DNA from: Bacteroidota bacterium
GTDB lineage: Bacteria > Bacteroidota > Bacteroidia > Bacteroidales > Lentimicrobiaceae
Reading direction: 5' to 3'
Length of the DNA: 64,000 nt
NCBI GenBank assembly: GCA_023441805.1
Contig: JAEZNO010000001.1
Location: 186,001 to 250,000 of the forward strand
Part shown: positions 17,049-26,610 of the stretch, piece after piece
How positions within the stretch are numbered: the stretch's first letter is position 1
How the letters are laid out: every line of letters begins with the position of its first letter
Translations under genes and position numbers: made by a program
The notes under the pieces: model-generated
The model's database searches: none
Told to the model about the DNA's origin: nothing
What the model saw: the letters and a program-made list of their open reading frames with translations, nothing else

Positions 17049-17473
17049 AGAAACCCAATTGTGTATTGTTGATTGATGATAATGTTAATGATAATTACAT
17101 ACATACATTTACAATAAATAAGGTTGATCCTGAGATTATTGTAAATTCAGTGCTATCGGGAGAAGAGGCTATGGATTATTTTAGGAAAACAGAAACCGAT
17201 CCGGCTAATTATCCCTTCCCCGAGCTTGTATTTCTTGATATTAACATGCCCGGGATGAATGGATTTGAATTTCTTACCAAAGCAAAAGAAGACAAGATAT
17301 TCAGAAATGGCTCGCCGATAGTAGTAATAATGCTTACCAGTTCACTCAATCCGTCAGATCTTTCAAAGGCTGAGAATGAACATCAGAGGGATATTGTTGA
17401 GTTTCAGAACAAACCACTAACTGTGGAAATGTTTAAGGAAACAGTTGCCAAGCACTTTGAGGTACGATATTGA
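17045..17473 (+). CDS. Single-domain response regulator
   Basis: 142 residues, a receiver domain only. Acidic pocket D11-D12, phosphoacceptor D65 in LVFLDINMPGMNG, T98 in IMLTSS, and K123 in FQNKPLT. There is no output domain, so it acts by protein contact, as CheY-like regulators do. The start codon overlaps the kinase stop (ATGA arrangement), which indicates a dedicated pair. It belongs to the Rcp1-like subgroup, with an insert of about ten residues (KTETDPANYPFPE) before the phosphoacceptor strand. Confidence 0.93.
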   Translation: MKKPNCVLLIDDNVNDNYIHTFTINKVDPEIIVNSVLSGEEAMDYFRKTETDPANYPFPELVFLDINMPGMNGFEFLTKAKEDKIFRNGSPIVVIMLTSSLNPSDLSKAENEHQRDIVEFQNKPLTVEMFKETVAKHFEVRY

Positions 17474-17478
17474 TCAGA

Positions 17479-18558
17479 TCAAACGTACTCGCTTACCTCA
17501 ATTTCGCCTTTGAGCACCATCAGTCCGTTGATTGCAAGAGCGCGCATTTCATCTTCACCGGGATAAACATGAACAGGTGCAATCTTGTAGACTCTTTCGA
17601 TTATCTGATTGACAAACCATTTACCATGAGCAATACCTCCTGTGAGTAAGATCGCGTCAACTTCACCCTTAAGAACCGTACTCATGGCACCAATTTCTTT
17701 TGCTACTTGTAAAGCCATTGCTTCGAAGATAAATTTAGCATTCTCATCTCCGGCCTGAATGCGTTGTTCAACTTCATAAGCACTATTGGTACCAAGATGA
17801 GCGGCTAATCCACCCTTACCTTTGATCATTGTAAGTACTTCTTTCAATGTGTATTTTCCACTGAAACAGAGCCTTGCCAGATCACCTGCAGGGAGTGTTC
17901 CACTTCGTTCGGGTGAAAATGGTCCTTCGCCATCTAGTGCCTGATTTACATCAATTACGCGGCCTTTGCAATGAGCTCCAACACTAATTCCTCCACCTAA
18001 GTGTACAACTATGAGGTTAAGCTCTTCATACTTCCTCATAATTGATTTTGCGTGCTGACGAGCAATTGCCTTCTGGTTTAAAGCATGGAATATAGAAACT
18101 CTTTTGAAAGCAGGATGTCCTGAAACTCTTGCTATCGGCTGAAGCTCATCAACCACTACCGGATCAGTGATGTATGCTCGTACATTTTTCAGACTTTTGG
18201 CAATATCATCGGCAATCAAACCACCCAGGTTACTGGCATGCTCGCCCATCGGGCTATTACGGAGATCGGCTTTCATGGCCTCATTAACCTCATAAACGCC
18301 TGATGGAATTGGCTTAACAAGTCCACCCCGTCCAACGACGGCTGAGATGGTATTCATGTCAATACCGGCTTCTTCAAGTTGTTTATAGATGATTTCTTTA
18401 CGAAATGCGTATTGGTCAGTTATCTTTTCAAATTTTGCTATTTCTTCGGCAGTATGATATATTGTCCTGACAAACACAGGATTAGTTCCACTAAAAACAG
18501 CAATTTTTGTACTGGTAGATCCTGGATTTATAGCCAGTATTCTAAGTTCTTCTTCCAT
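17479..18558 (-). CDS. buk: Butyrate kinase
   Basis: 359 residues, the normal length. ASKHA-fold phosphate loop ILAINPGSTSTKIAVF at the N-terminus, then VGRGGLVKPIPSGVYEVN, LIVVHLGGGISVGAHCKGR and DAILLTGGIAHGKWFV. It converts butyryl-phosphate (or branched acyl phosphates) and ADP to the acid and ATP. It starts 14 bases after the ptb gene on the same strand, so the two give substrate-level ATP from acyl-CoA. It converges on the response regulator gene with only five bases between stop codons. Confidence 0.94.
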   Translation of the reverse strand: MEEELRILAINPGSTSTKIAVFSGTNPVFVRTIYHTAEEIAKFEKITDQYAFRKEIIYKQLEEAGIDMNTISAVVGRGGLVKPIPSGVYEVNEAMKADLRNSPMGEHASNLGGLIADDIAKSLKNVRAYITDPVVVDELQPIARVSGHPAFKRVSIFHALNQKAIARQHAKSIMRKYEELNLIVVHLGGGISVGAHCKGRVIDVNQALDGEGPFSPERSGTLPAGDLARLCFSGKYTLKEVLTMIKGKGGLAAHLGTNSAYEVEQRIQAGDENAKFIFEAMALQVAKEIGAMSTVLKGEVDAILLTGGIAHGKWFVNQIIERVYKIAPVHVYPGEDEMRALAINGLMVLKGEIEVSEYV

Positions 18559-18572
18559 TATTTAAATTCAAA

Positions 18573-19478
18573 TTATTTAGCAATCAGAGCAGCAAGAGCA
18601 ATGCTGTATAATTTAGTAAGGGCACTATCACCTCTTGATGAAAGGACACACGGTACACGGGCACCGGCAACAAATGCTCCAAGCTCAGCTCCTGCAAGTT
18701 TAGTATTAGTCTTATAGAAAATGTTACCTGACTCAATATTTGGGAAAAGTAAGCAATCAGCATCACCGGCAACGGGACTGGTGAGTTTCTTAATTTGAGC
18801 TGATTCAGGATCAATAGCTGTGTCGAGTGCTAATGGGCCATCCAGGTATGCATCTTTAATCTGACCACGATCAGCCATCTTAGCCAGCATTGCGCTTTCT
18901 TCACAAGATGGGATTCCTGCAAGCATCTGTTCAGTTGCTGAAATAGCTGCTACCTTAGGTTTCTCTATTCCAAGAGCTTTAGCTGTATTTATCAGGTAGT
19001 TGGCAATTGATACCTTTTGTTTGAAATCAGGGAGTGGTATGATAGCCACATCTCCAACAATAAGTAACTTAGGATAAGTTGGATTTTCAATAACTGTTAC
19101 GTGGCTTAAAACAGCACCCGGGTTCATGAGACCTACTTCTTTATTGAGTATGGCTTTCATGTATTTATCTGTTGAAACCAAACCTTTCATCAGCAAATCG
19201 GCTTCTCCGGCATTTATGATACTTACAGCTTTTGATGCAGCTTTTGCTTCATTGGGTTCATGCACAAGCTTGAACTTATCGGGGTTTATATTCAATTTTG
19301 CACATACTTCACGCATAATGGGTTCATCACCTACAAGGATACCATCTATAATACCCTTCTCAACTGCTTCATTTACGGCTTCAATTGTATGTGAATCATT
19401 TGCATAGGCTGCTACTAGCCTTTTTTTGCTTTTTGATTTGAGAACATCAAATATTTGTTCAAGTTTTGTTATAGGCAT
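18573..19478 (-). CDS. ptb: Phosphate butyryltransferase
   Basis: 301 residues. The phosphotransacetylase/phosphotransbutyrylase fold is recognisable from LMKGLVSTDKYMKAILNKE, LLIVGDVAIIPLPDF, DADCLLFPNIESGNIFYK and the C-terminal ARVPCVLSSRGDS. It exchanges CoA of butyryl-CoA for phosphate. It is the promoter-proximal gene of ptb-buk. With acyl-CoA dehydrogenase and Etf encoded 2 kb away, it points to butyrate or branched-chain acid formation or use. In Bacteroidota such pairs may also prefer isobutyryl- and isovaleryl-CoA; specificity cannot be read here. Confidence 0.93.
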   Translation of the reverse strand: MPITKLEQIFDVLKSKSKKRLVAAYANDSHTIEAVNEAVEKGIIDGILVGDEPIMREVCAKLNINPDKFKLVHEPNEAKAASKAVSIINAGEADLLMKGLVSTDKYMKAILNKEVGLMNPGAVLSHVTVIENPTYPKLLIVGDVAIIPLPDFKQKVSIANYLINTAKALGIEKPKVAAISATEQMLAGIPSCEESAMLAKMADRGQIKDAYLDGPLALDTAIDPESAQIKKLTSPVAGDADCLLFPNIESGNIFYKTNTKLAGAELGAFVAGARVPCVLSSRGDSALTKLYSIALAALIAK

Positions 19479-19683
19479 TTATCCCTCCGTTACTATGTAT
19501 GTTATTATTTAAATGTATTGAATATATGATAGTTAATAAAACTTAATATTCGGGTGCAAAAGTACACTCAAAGAGCGAAATACCAAAAACTTATTCAACT
19601 GTTATGTACTTTTTATTGGATATCTTTGTATGACTTCAGCCGGGTAAGACAAATACTGAAACCCGAGCGACAATCTTTGTTGT

Positions 19684-21315
19684 ATGATTCCAAAAAGGCT
19701 CATTCCGTTTCTACCTGTTATTAGTGGATTATTATTGACTTTCTCATGGCCCGAAAGAGGTTTCCCTCTTTTACTTGTCATCGCTTTTGTCCCACTTCTG
19801 CTACTTGAGGATATTAAAAGAAAAGATCAGGCAAGCACCGGGATAGGGATCTTTTGGATGGTTTTCCCTGCCTTTTTTATCTGGAATGCACTGACAACCT
19901 GGTGGATATATAACGCTACTTTCATTGGTGCTCTGATCGCTACACTGTTAAATGCAACTTGTCAGTCGCTCATGTTCTGGTTGTTTCATTTTACCAGAAA
20001 ATCCATGAAAAGAGGTAGCCACGGCTATATAGCATTAATCTTCTTTTGGATAACTTTTGAATATATTCATCACCATTGGGACTTAAACTGGCCATGGATG
20101 ACATTAGGTAATGCATTTGCTGCTTATCCTGAATGGATACAATGGTATGAGTACACAGGAGTGTTTGGTGGGTCATTATGGGTGCTATTGCTTAATATTC
20201 TCATCTTTAAGGCTCTTCAACGTACCCTTGGTCCCAATGAAATAAAAGTAAGCTTATTTGAATGGGCCGGGATATTTGTTTTATTGTTAGCACCAATATG
20301 TGCCTCTTATATTATCTATTCAAATTATCATGAGAAGAATGCTCCGATCAATGTGGTTGTAGTTCAACCAAATTTTGACCCTTATACTGAGCAATATGAA
20401 TTAAGTTCGGAAATTGTAATAAAGAGAGCATCACAATTGGCTTTACAAAAGGCTGATAGTTTAACGGAATTCTTCATTTTCCCTGAATCAATGGTACAGC
20501 CTAACTTTGCTGAAAGCTCTCGTATTTGGGAAAATGATATCATAAGCCATCCAACAATTAATCAGTTCAAGAAAGAACTCATTGACCACTTTCCTAAGGC
20601 GAAAATTGTAGCTGGATATTCAACTTCAAAGGCTTATTTGGAGAATGAAGAGGTGCCTTCTACTGCCCGCGAGTTTAGAGGAGGAGGTGGATATTACGAT
20701 AATTTTAACACTGCTATACTTATCTCTAAGAATAGTGACTTGCAGCTTTATCATAAATCTAGGCTAACGCCCGGTGTTGAGATGATGCCTTTCCCATGGT
20801 TAATGAAGCCATTTGGGGAAATTGCTCTTGATCTGGGTGGAACTCTTGGTGCTTTAGGAACCGACAAAGAACGGAAACCTTTCATAATTAACGATTCTCT
20901 TAAGATTGCGACCATAATCTGCTATGAATCTGCATTTGGAGAATTTGTCTCAGGTTTCATTAAAAATGGGGCAAATGCAATCTTTGTAATTACCAATGAT
21001 GGATGGTGGGGAAATACAGCAGGTCATCGTCAGCATTTATTATTTTCGGCTGTACGTGCTATCGAAACAAGACGAAGCATAGCACGCTCAGCTAACACTG
21101 GAATCTCTTGTTTAGTGAACCAAAGAGGTGATATCTCCGAAAGAACATCCTATTGGGAACCCGATGTTATCAAAGGTTCAATTAATGCAAATAATAAAGT
21201 GACCTTCTATGTCAAAAACGGCGACTTTATTGCACGAGGTTGTGTTTTAGGTGCTATTATTCTATTGATTATCAGTTTAATCTTTCATTTCAAGCCTGAA
21301 TTAAGCAAACGATAG
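19684..21315 (+). CDS. lnt: Apolipoprotein N-acyltransferase
   Basis: 543 residues. The N-terminal 210 residues hold about six to seven membrane helices, then a nitrilase domain. The catalytic triad is visible: E268 (FPESM), K358 (LYHKSRLTPGVE) and C413 (IICYESAFGE). A C-terminal membrane helix (GCVLGAIILLIISLIF) follows, as in Lnt. It adds the third acyl chain to lipoproteins at the periplasmic face of the inner membrane, acting on the many lipoproteins of this window. The C-terminus ends soon after the last helix, as usual. Confidence 0.93.
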   Translation: MIPKRLIPFLPVISGLLLTFSWPERGFPLLLVIAFVPLLLLEDIKRKDQASTGIGIFWMVFPAFFIWNALTTWWIYNATFIGALIATLLNATCQSLMFWLFHFTRKSMKRGSHGYIALIFFWITFEYIHHHWDLNWPWMTLGNAFAAYPEWIQWYEYTGVFGGSLWVLLLNILIFKALQRTLGPNEIKVSLFEWAGIFVLLLAPICASYIIYSNYHEKNAPINVVVVQPNFDPYTEQYELSSEIVIKRASQLALQKADSLTEFFIFPESMVQPNFAESSRIWENDIISHPTINQFKKELIDHFPKAKIVAGYSTSKAYLENEEVPSTAREFRGGGGYYDNFNTAILISKNSDLQLYHKSRLTPGVEMMPFPWLMKPFGEIALDLGGTLGALGTDKERKPFIINDSLKIATIICYESAFGEFVSGFIKNGANAIFVITNDGWWGNTAGHRQHLLFSAVRAIETRRSIARSANTGISCLVNQRGDISERTSYWEPDVIKGSINANNKVTFYVKNGDFIARGCVLGAIILLIISLIFHFKPELSKR

Positions 21316-21485
21316 CATTTTCTCTTACTATTTTGATTTTCTGTACCAGGGGTATAAAGACCCGGGAGATAAAGTGTAGAAAATGTAAAAAATGCTTATT
21401 TTATAGGGAAGGCAATAGGTATTCTAAACTCTTTTTGTAATTTCGTGTTCATTGTGAAACCTTATATTTACTAATACCTAAACCA

Positions 21486-22631
21486 ATGAACTTTGAATTT
21501 TCTGAAGAGCAACTCATGATTCAGCAGGCTGCCCGTGACTATGCGCAACGTGAACTGATACAGGACGTTATTGAACGAGACACTAATAGTATATATCCCA
21601 CAAAACATGTTAAAGCATTGGCTGAACTTGGCTTTATGGGTATTATGGTTAAACCGGAATATGACGGGGCCGGAATGGATACAATATCTTATGTTCTGGC
21701 AATGGAAGAATTCTCAAAAGTAGATGCTTCAACCAGTGTCATTATGTCGGTTAATAATTCTCTTGTCTGTTTTGGTATTGAAAAATATGGTACTGAAGAA
21801 CAGAAGCAGAAGTTCCTGCGCCCATTAGCTCGTGGTGAAAAAATAGGCGCATTTTTGCTTTCTGAACCAGAGGCTGGCTCTGATGCTACCTCACAAAAGA
21901 CCATGGCTGAAGATAAGGGAGATTATTATCTGCTAAATGGCACAAAAAACTGGATTACCAATGGTAATACCGCCAGCACATATCTTGTCATTGCACAAAC
22001 TCATCCTGAATTAGGTCATAAGGGAATTAACGTTTTGCTGGTTGACCGTAATTCGGAAGGTATCTCAGTAGGACCACACGAAGATAAAATGGGTATGCGA
22101 AGTTCTGATACTCATTCAGTCATGTTCACTGACGTAAAAGTACCAAAAGAAAACAGGATCGGGGAAGACGGTTTTGGATTTAAGTTTGCCATGAAAACTC
22201 TTGAAGGGGGTAGAATTGGTATTGCCGCTCAAGCAGTAGGTTTAGCATCAGGTGCCCTTGAACGTTCAATAAAGTATGCTCAGGAAAGAAAAGCTTTTGG
22301 TAAGGAACTTGCCAAACATCAGTCAGTTGCATTTAAGATTGCCGAAATGGCCATCAAAGTTGAGAATGCACGTAACCTGACCCTCAAAGCTGCCTGGTTA
22401 AAAGATCAGGGTAAACCTTACGGGTTTGCAAGTGCAATGGCAAAATATTATGCTGCTGAGGCCGCAATGTGGGTTACCACCGAAGCCGTTCAGATTCATG
22501 GTGGTTACGGATACGTTAAGGAATATCACGTTGAACGTTTGATGCGTGAGGCTAAACTTACCCAGATTTATGAAGGCACTTCCGAGATCCAGAAAATTGT
22601 TATCTCACGTGAACTTCTTAGTGTCCACTAA
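21486..22631 (+). CDS. Short-chain acyl-CoA dehydrogenase (butyryl-CoA type)
   Basis: 381 residues, the standard length of short-chain acyl-CoA dehydrogenases. FLLSEPEAGSDA (flavin region), NGTKNWITNG, GIAAQAVGLASGALERSIKYAQERKAFGK and AVQIHGGYGYVKEY are all present. The catalytic base is E363 in QIYEGTSEIQ, the position found in butyryl-CoA dehydrogenase rather than in isovaleryl-CoA dehydrogenase. It is followed by etfB and etfA on the same strand, its electron partners. Direction in vivo (oxidation or crotonyl-CoA reduction) cannot be decided from sequence. Confidence 0.92.
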   Translation: MNFEFSEEQLMIQQAARDYAQRELIQDVIERDTNSIYPTKHVKALAELGFMGIMVKPEYDGAGMDTISYVLAMEEFSKVDASTSVIMSVNNSLVCFGIEKYGTEEQKQKFLRPLARGEKIGAFLLSEPEAGSDATSQKTMAEDKGDYYLLNGTKNWITNGNTASTYLVIAQTHPELGHKGINVLLVDRNSEGISVGPHEDKMGMRSSDTHSVMFTDVKVPKENRIGEDGFGFKFAMKTLEGGRIGIAAQAVGLASGALERSIKYAQERKAFGKELAKHQSVAFKIAEMAIKVENARNLTLKAAWLKDQGKPYGFASAMAKYYAAEAAMWVTTEAVQIHGGYGYVKEYHVERLMREAKLTQIYEGTSEIQKIVISRELLSVH

Positions 22632-22681
22632 TTATTTACAGATTTTTTAGTAGCAAAATACAGTTTAATAAGCATTACGAT

Positions 22682-23431
22682 ATGAATATTTATGTTTGTT
22701 TAAGCAATGTTCCTGATACCACAACCCGTATAAAGTATAAGCCGGGTAATAAGGAAGTTGACTTTTCAGGAGTACAGTGGATTATCAACCCATGGGATGA
22801 GCTTGCTTTGACAAGAGCCCTTGAACTTAAAGAAGCCAATCCCACGATTATTGGTAAAATTGTAACAATTACCGTAGGTAAAGCTGATGTTGAACCTACA
22901 ATACGTAAAGCACTGGCAATTGGTGCTGATGAAGCAATAAGAATTGATGCAACACCCGAGGATACTTTTTCAACAGCAACTTATTTGAGTGAAGTTTTAG
23001 TTAATGAACCATATGGTCTCATCTTGTGTGGTGTAGAATCAAGTGATTATAATGGTTGGTCAGTTGGTGGAATGTTATCGGAGTTACTCAGCATACCATC
23101 TGTTTCAGCAGTAAGTTCACTAAATTTTGAAGGAGAGAAACCTATAGTCACCAGAGAAATTGATGGAGGAAAGCAACAAGTAGCGACACCGGTACCATCA
23201 TTACTGGTAGTTCAGAAAGGAATTGCAATATTCCCAAGGATACCTTCAATGCGTGGAATTATGACTGCACGCACCAAACCACTTAAGGTTGTAACAGCAA
23301 CAGAAATTAACTCATTGATCAAAGTAACAGAATATCAGGCACCTCCTCAGAAATCTTCATGTAAGATGATTGATCCTGAAAATCTTGATCAGTTGGCCGA
23401 TCTGCTACATAATGAAGCCAGGGTAATTTAA
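22682..23431 (+). CDS. etfB: Electron transfer flavoprotein beta subunit
   Basis: 249 residues. MNIYVCLSNVPDTT, the WIINPWDELALTRALELKE helix and the nucleotide-binding segment ILCGVESSDYNGWSVGGML are EtfB landmarks. The C-terminal recognition arm for the dehydrogenase partner is intact. It lies 50 bases after the acyl-CoA dehydrogenase gene and 26 bases before etfA. The protein could belong to a plain or a bifurcating Etf; residues contacting the second flavin were not resolved by eye. Confidence 0.93.
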   Translation: MNIYVCLSNVPDTTTRIKYKPGNKEVDFSGVQWIINPWDELALTRALELKEANPTIIGKIVTITVGKADVEPTIRKALAIGADEAIRIDATPEDTFSTATYLSEVLVNEPYGLILCGVESSDYNGWSVGGMLSELLSIPSVSAVSSLNFEGEKPIVTREIDGGKQQVATPVPSLLVVQKGIAIFPRIPSMRGIMTARTKPLKVVTATEINSLIKVTEYQAPPQKSSCKMIDPENLDQLADLLHNEARVI

Positions 23432-23457
23432 TCCATCAATTATTAAAAAGAATAGAA

Positions 23458-24420
23458 ATGTCAGTACTAGTATATATAGAACCTCGCGAAGGTAAATTCA
23501 GGAAGAATTCATTTGAATTGGTGACCTATGGTTACAAGATTTCCAAAACAATGAACTTACCGCTGAATGTGGTTGTAATGGGTAAGGTTGATCATTCAGA
23601 ACTGGAACTTACAGGTAAGTATGGTGCTACCACAATCACGCATATTAATGAAAATATTCCTTTGGATGATCAGGCTTATAGTGCATTAATTGCTCAAATT
23701 GCGAGCGAAAAGAAAGCAACTCTGGTTGTCCTGCCACATAATCTGACAGGTAGAGCTATTGCCCCAAGAATTGCCATAAAATTAAAAGCCGGATTGGTTA
23801 GTGCGGTTATTGGAATGCCGATTAATTACGAACCATTTCTTGTAACCCGTAAGGCTTTTTCAGGAAAGTCAGTTACAGTTCAGGAGGTAACATCAGGTAT
23901 CAAGGTTATAACTCTTTCGCAGAATACTGCCGGTGTTGAAGAGAACCCATCACAAATTAGTGTTGAAGAGTACAATACACAAGGTATAAAGCCGGCAACT
24001 GAAGTTGTTTCAACTGATGTCGTGACAGGTAAAGTATTACTAACTGAGGCCGAGATTATTGTTTCAGGAGGCAGAGGAATGAAAGGTCCCGAAAATTGGA
24101 AACCCCTTGAAGAACTGGCATCAGTGTTGGGTGCTGCAACAGCTTGCTCACGACCGGTTTCTGATGAAGGATGGAGACCTCACCACGAACATGTTGGACA
24201 GACAGGAAAAGTGGTTGCACCAACACTTTATATTGCTTTGGGAGTATCGGGAGCCATACAACATTTGGCAGGTGTTAGCTCATCAAAAGTCATAGTGGCT
24301 GTTAATAAAGATCCTGAAGCTCCTATTTTCTCAGCTGCAGATTATGGGATAGTTGGAGATTTACAGACTGTTCTTCCAAGAATGACTGAAGCGTTCAGAA
24401 AGTTTAAATCAAATAACTAG
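23458..24420 (+). CDS. etfA: Electron transfer flavoprotein alpha subunit
   Basis: 320 residues. The C-terminal FAD-binding half is typical: IIVSGGRGMKGPENW, ACSRPVSDEGW, VGQTGKVVAPTLYIALGVSG, VAVNKDPEAPIFSAADYGIVGD. It forms the heterodimer with EtfB and passes electrons between the acyl-CoA dehydrogenase and another oxidoreductase. The gene ends in CTAG, whose palindrome also supplies the stop codon of purN on the other strand, so the two genes overlap by four bases tail to tail. Confidence 0.94.
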   Translation: MSVLVYIEPREGKFRKNSFELVTYGYKISKTMNLPLNVVVMGKVDHSELELTGKYGATTITHINENIPLDDQAYSALIAQIASEKKATLVVLPHNLTGRAIAPRIAIKLKAGLVSAVIGMPINYEPFLVTRKAFSGKSVTVQEVTSGIKVITLSQNTAGVEENPSQISVEEYNTQGIKPATEVVSTDVVTGKVLLTEAEIIVSGGRGMKGPENWKPLEELASVLGAATACSRPVSDEGWRPHHEHVGQTGKVVAPTLYIALGVSGAIQHLAGVSSSKVIVAVNKDPEAPIFSAADYGIVGDLQTVLPRMTEAFRKFKSNN

Positions 24421-24998
24421 TTTGATTTACTGAGTGTATTAAGATAAGTTGAGATCACATTAGGGTAGTGCTGATATTCAAGTTTATGTACTTTTTCAGC
24501 CAGGCTCTCGGGAGTGTCATTCGGATCAATCTGACATTTAGCCTGAAATATGATCTCACCTCTATCATATAACTCATCAATAAGGTGAATGGTAATACCT
24601 GATTCTTTTTCACCATTATTAATAACAGATTCATGAACAGCCATCCCGTACATACCTTTACCTCCATACTTTGGAAGTAATGCGGGATGGATGTTCAGTA
24701 TTCTATTCTCAAATGCTTTCAAAAGGTTTCCGGGTAAAAGCCAAAGAAATCCTGCCAATACTATAAGATCTGTTTTTCTGCAAATAAGATCCTTAACGAC
24801 TGTATCAGTTCCATAAAACTGCTCACGGTTAAAAACTACTTGCGGAATGTTGAGGTCATTCGCCCTCTTTAAAACATAGGCTTTTGGATTATTACAGTAA
24901 ATGGCAATGACTTTTCCCTTATCATTTTTGGCAAAATACTCAGCTATATTTTGGGCATTAGAGCCATTTCCTGAGGCAAAGACAGCAATCCTTTTCAT
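24417..24998 (-). CDS. purN: Phosphoribosylglycinamide formyltransferase
   Basis: 193 residues. It begins MKRIAVFASGNGSNAQNIAEYF, the substrate phosphate loop. The catalytic set is visible: the asparagine and histidine in NIHPALLP and the aspartate in HLIDELYDRG. It formylates GAR with 10-formyltetrahydrofolate in purine synthesis. It lies 63 bases downstream of tyrS on the same strand and is probably cotranscribed with it. The 3' end overlaps etfA by four bases in the opposite direction. Confidence 0.94.
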   Translation of the reverse strand: MKRIAVFASGNGSNAQNIAEYFAKNDKGKVIAIYCNNPKAYVLKRANDLNIPQVVFNREQFYGTDTVVKDLICRKTDLIVLAGFLWLLPGNLLKAFENRILNIHPALLPKYGGKGMYGMAVHESVINNGEKESGITIHLIDELYDRGEIIFQAKCQIDPNDTPESLAEKVHKLEYQHYPNVISTYLNTLSKSN

Positions 24999-25061
24999 TT
25001 ATTAGGCAGTTTTAGTATCAGATTAGAGTTATTGTTATGAATAAAAGCTTGTATCTGATAG

Positions 25062-26351
25062 TTAATTAGCCAGTATCAGGTAGTAGTTTTTCTTTCCTTT
25101 TTGTATCAGTATATATTTACTATTCAGTAAATCAGCCTCTCCAACTACAACCTCCTCTATAATTTTATTTTTATTAATTGAAATTCCACCATCTTTCAGC
25201 ATTCTGCGTGCTTCACTTTTTGAGGTGAAAACAGCAGTCTTTTCAGCCAGGAGGTCAATAATTCCGATTCCACTTAACAATTCAGATCGTTGAACTTCAA
25301 ATTGAGGGACACCCTCAAAAACAGATAGAAGTACCTCTTCAGATAGTTTTCTAAGGGTATCAGTTGTTCCTTTTCCGAAAAGAATTTCAGAAGCTTCGAC
25401 GGCAGTATTATAATCCTCTTCGCTGTGGATTCTTATCGTAATATCCTTAGCAAGGGCTTTCTGAAGTATCCTAAGATGCGGTGCAGCTCTATGTTCTTCA
25501 ACCATCTGCTGAATTTCTTCCTGTCCGAAGAGTGTAAAAATCTTAATATATTTTTCAGCATCAGCATCAGAAGTATTTAGCCAGAATTGGTAGAACTTAT
25601 AAGGAGATGTCTTCTCCGGATCGAGCCAAATGTTACCTGATTCGGTTTTACCAAACTTACTTCCATCTGCTTTGGTAATAAGCGGACAGGTTAATGCAAA
25701 TGCCTCACCACCTGTTTTTCTTCTGATTAGTTCAGTCCCTGTCGTGATATTACCCCACTGGTCCGAACCACCCATCTGAAGTTTACAGTTGTAGTTCTGG
25801 TATAGATATAGAAAATCATATCCCTGCACTAGCTGGTAGGTAAATTCAGTAAACGACATACCATCACCCGCTTCTCCCGATAAGCGCTTTTTAACCGAGT
25901 CTTTTGCCATCATGTAGTTCACAGTAATATGCTTGCCGACATCGCGAATAAAACTCAGGAATGAGAATTCCTTCATCCAATCGTAATTATTGACAGCAAT
26001 TGCACTATTTGGCAATGATTCGTTGAAGTCCAGTAAATGGGCAATTTGCTTAGTGATTCCACGCTGATTATGACGAAGTGTTTCCTCGTCCAACAGATTC
26101 CTTTCCTCTGATTTACCTGAAGGATCACCTATCATCCCCGTAGCTCCACCAATCAGTACTATGGGTTTATGTCCGGCTAACTGCAGATGTTTCAACATCA
26201 TCACTCCTACCAGGTGTCCTATATGAAGTGAATCTGCTGTTGGATCAATACCAACGTAGGCTGAAACCATCTCTTTTGATAACATTTCATCAGTTCCCGG
26301 CATCACATCATGGATCATTCCACGCCATCGGAGTTCATCTATAAAATTCAT
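25062..26351 (-). CDS. tyrS: Tyrosyl-tRNA synthetase
   Basis: 429 residues, the bacterial TyrRS length. Class I signatures HIGHLVGV and KFGKTESG are present; the latter is the KFGKS-type loop usual in bacterial TyrRS. A C-terminal S4-like RNA-binding domain is seen (SEARRMLKDGGISINKNKI). It charges tRNA-Tyr in the cytoplasm. No T-box or other leader is expected in this phylum and none is seen. Confidence 0.95.
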   Translation of the reverse strand: MNFIDELRWRGMIHDVMPGTDEMLSKEMVSAYVGIDPTADSLHIGHLVGVMMLKHLQLAGHKPIVLIGGATGMIGDPSGKSEERNLLDEETLRHNQRGITKQIAHLLDFNESLPNSAIAVNNYDWMKEFSFLSFIRDVGKHITVNYMMAKDSVKKRLSGEAGDGMSFTEFTYQLVQGYDFLYLYQNYNCKLQMGGSDQWGNITTGTELIRRKTGGEAFALTCPLITKADGSKFGKTESGNIWLDPEKTSPYKFYQFWLNTSDADAEKYIKIFTLFGQEEIQQMVEEHRAAPHLRILQKALAKDITIRIHSEEDYNTAVEASEILFGKGTTDTLRKLSEEVLLSVFEGVPQFEVQRSELLSGIGIIDLLAEKTAVFTSKSEARRMLKDGGISINKNKIIEEVVVGEADLLNSKYILIQKGKKNYYLILAN

Positions 26352-26573
26352 AAGTTCAATATTAATGCTGCCTTTATTTTAAGAGATGCAAATTTAGGCA
26401 TTTATAAGGAATCACTGATGTGGGCAGAAAATGCAAAACTAATTTACCTAAATTTAATAATTAATAACCTGTTTAGGTACTACCTCAAGACAATTAATGA
26501 TGGTAGTATATTAGGTCTTGGTAGGAAGCAATCTGCTTACTTGCAAAAGAATTTGGTTTAGTTGGATGAACAC

Positions 26574-26605
26574 ATTGTATGAATCCTCGTTATAGGTTAT
26601 ATTTG
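26574..26605 (+). promoter_or_regulatory. Candidate promoter, possibly leaderless transcript
   Basis: ATTG (26574-26577), a 20-base spacer and TATATTTG (26598-26605) form a good Bacteroidota promoter. The start codon of the epimerase is at 26611, just five bases beyond the -7 box, so transcription would begin at or next to the ATG. Confidence 0.5.
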
Positions 26606-26610
26606 TTTCT

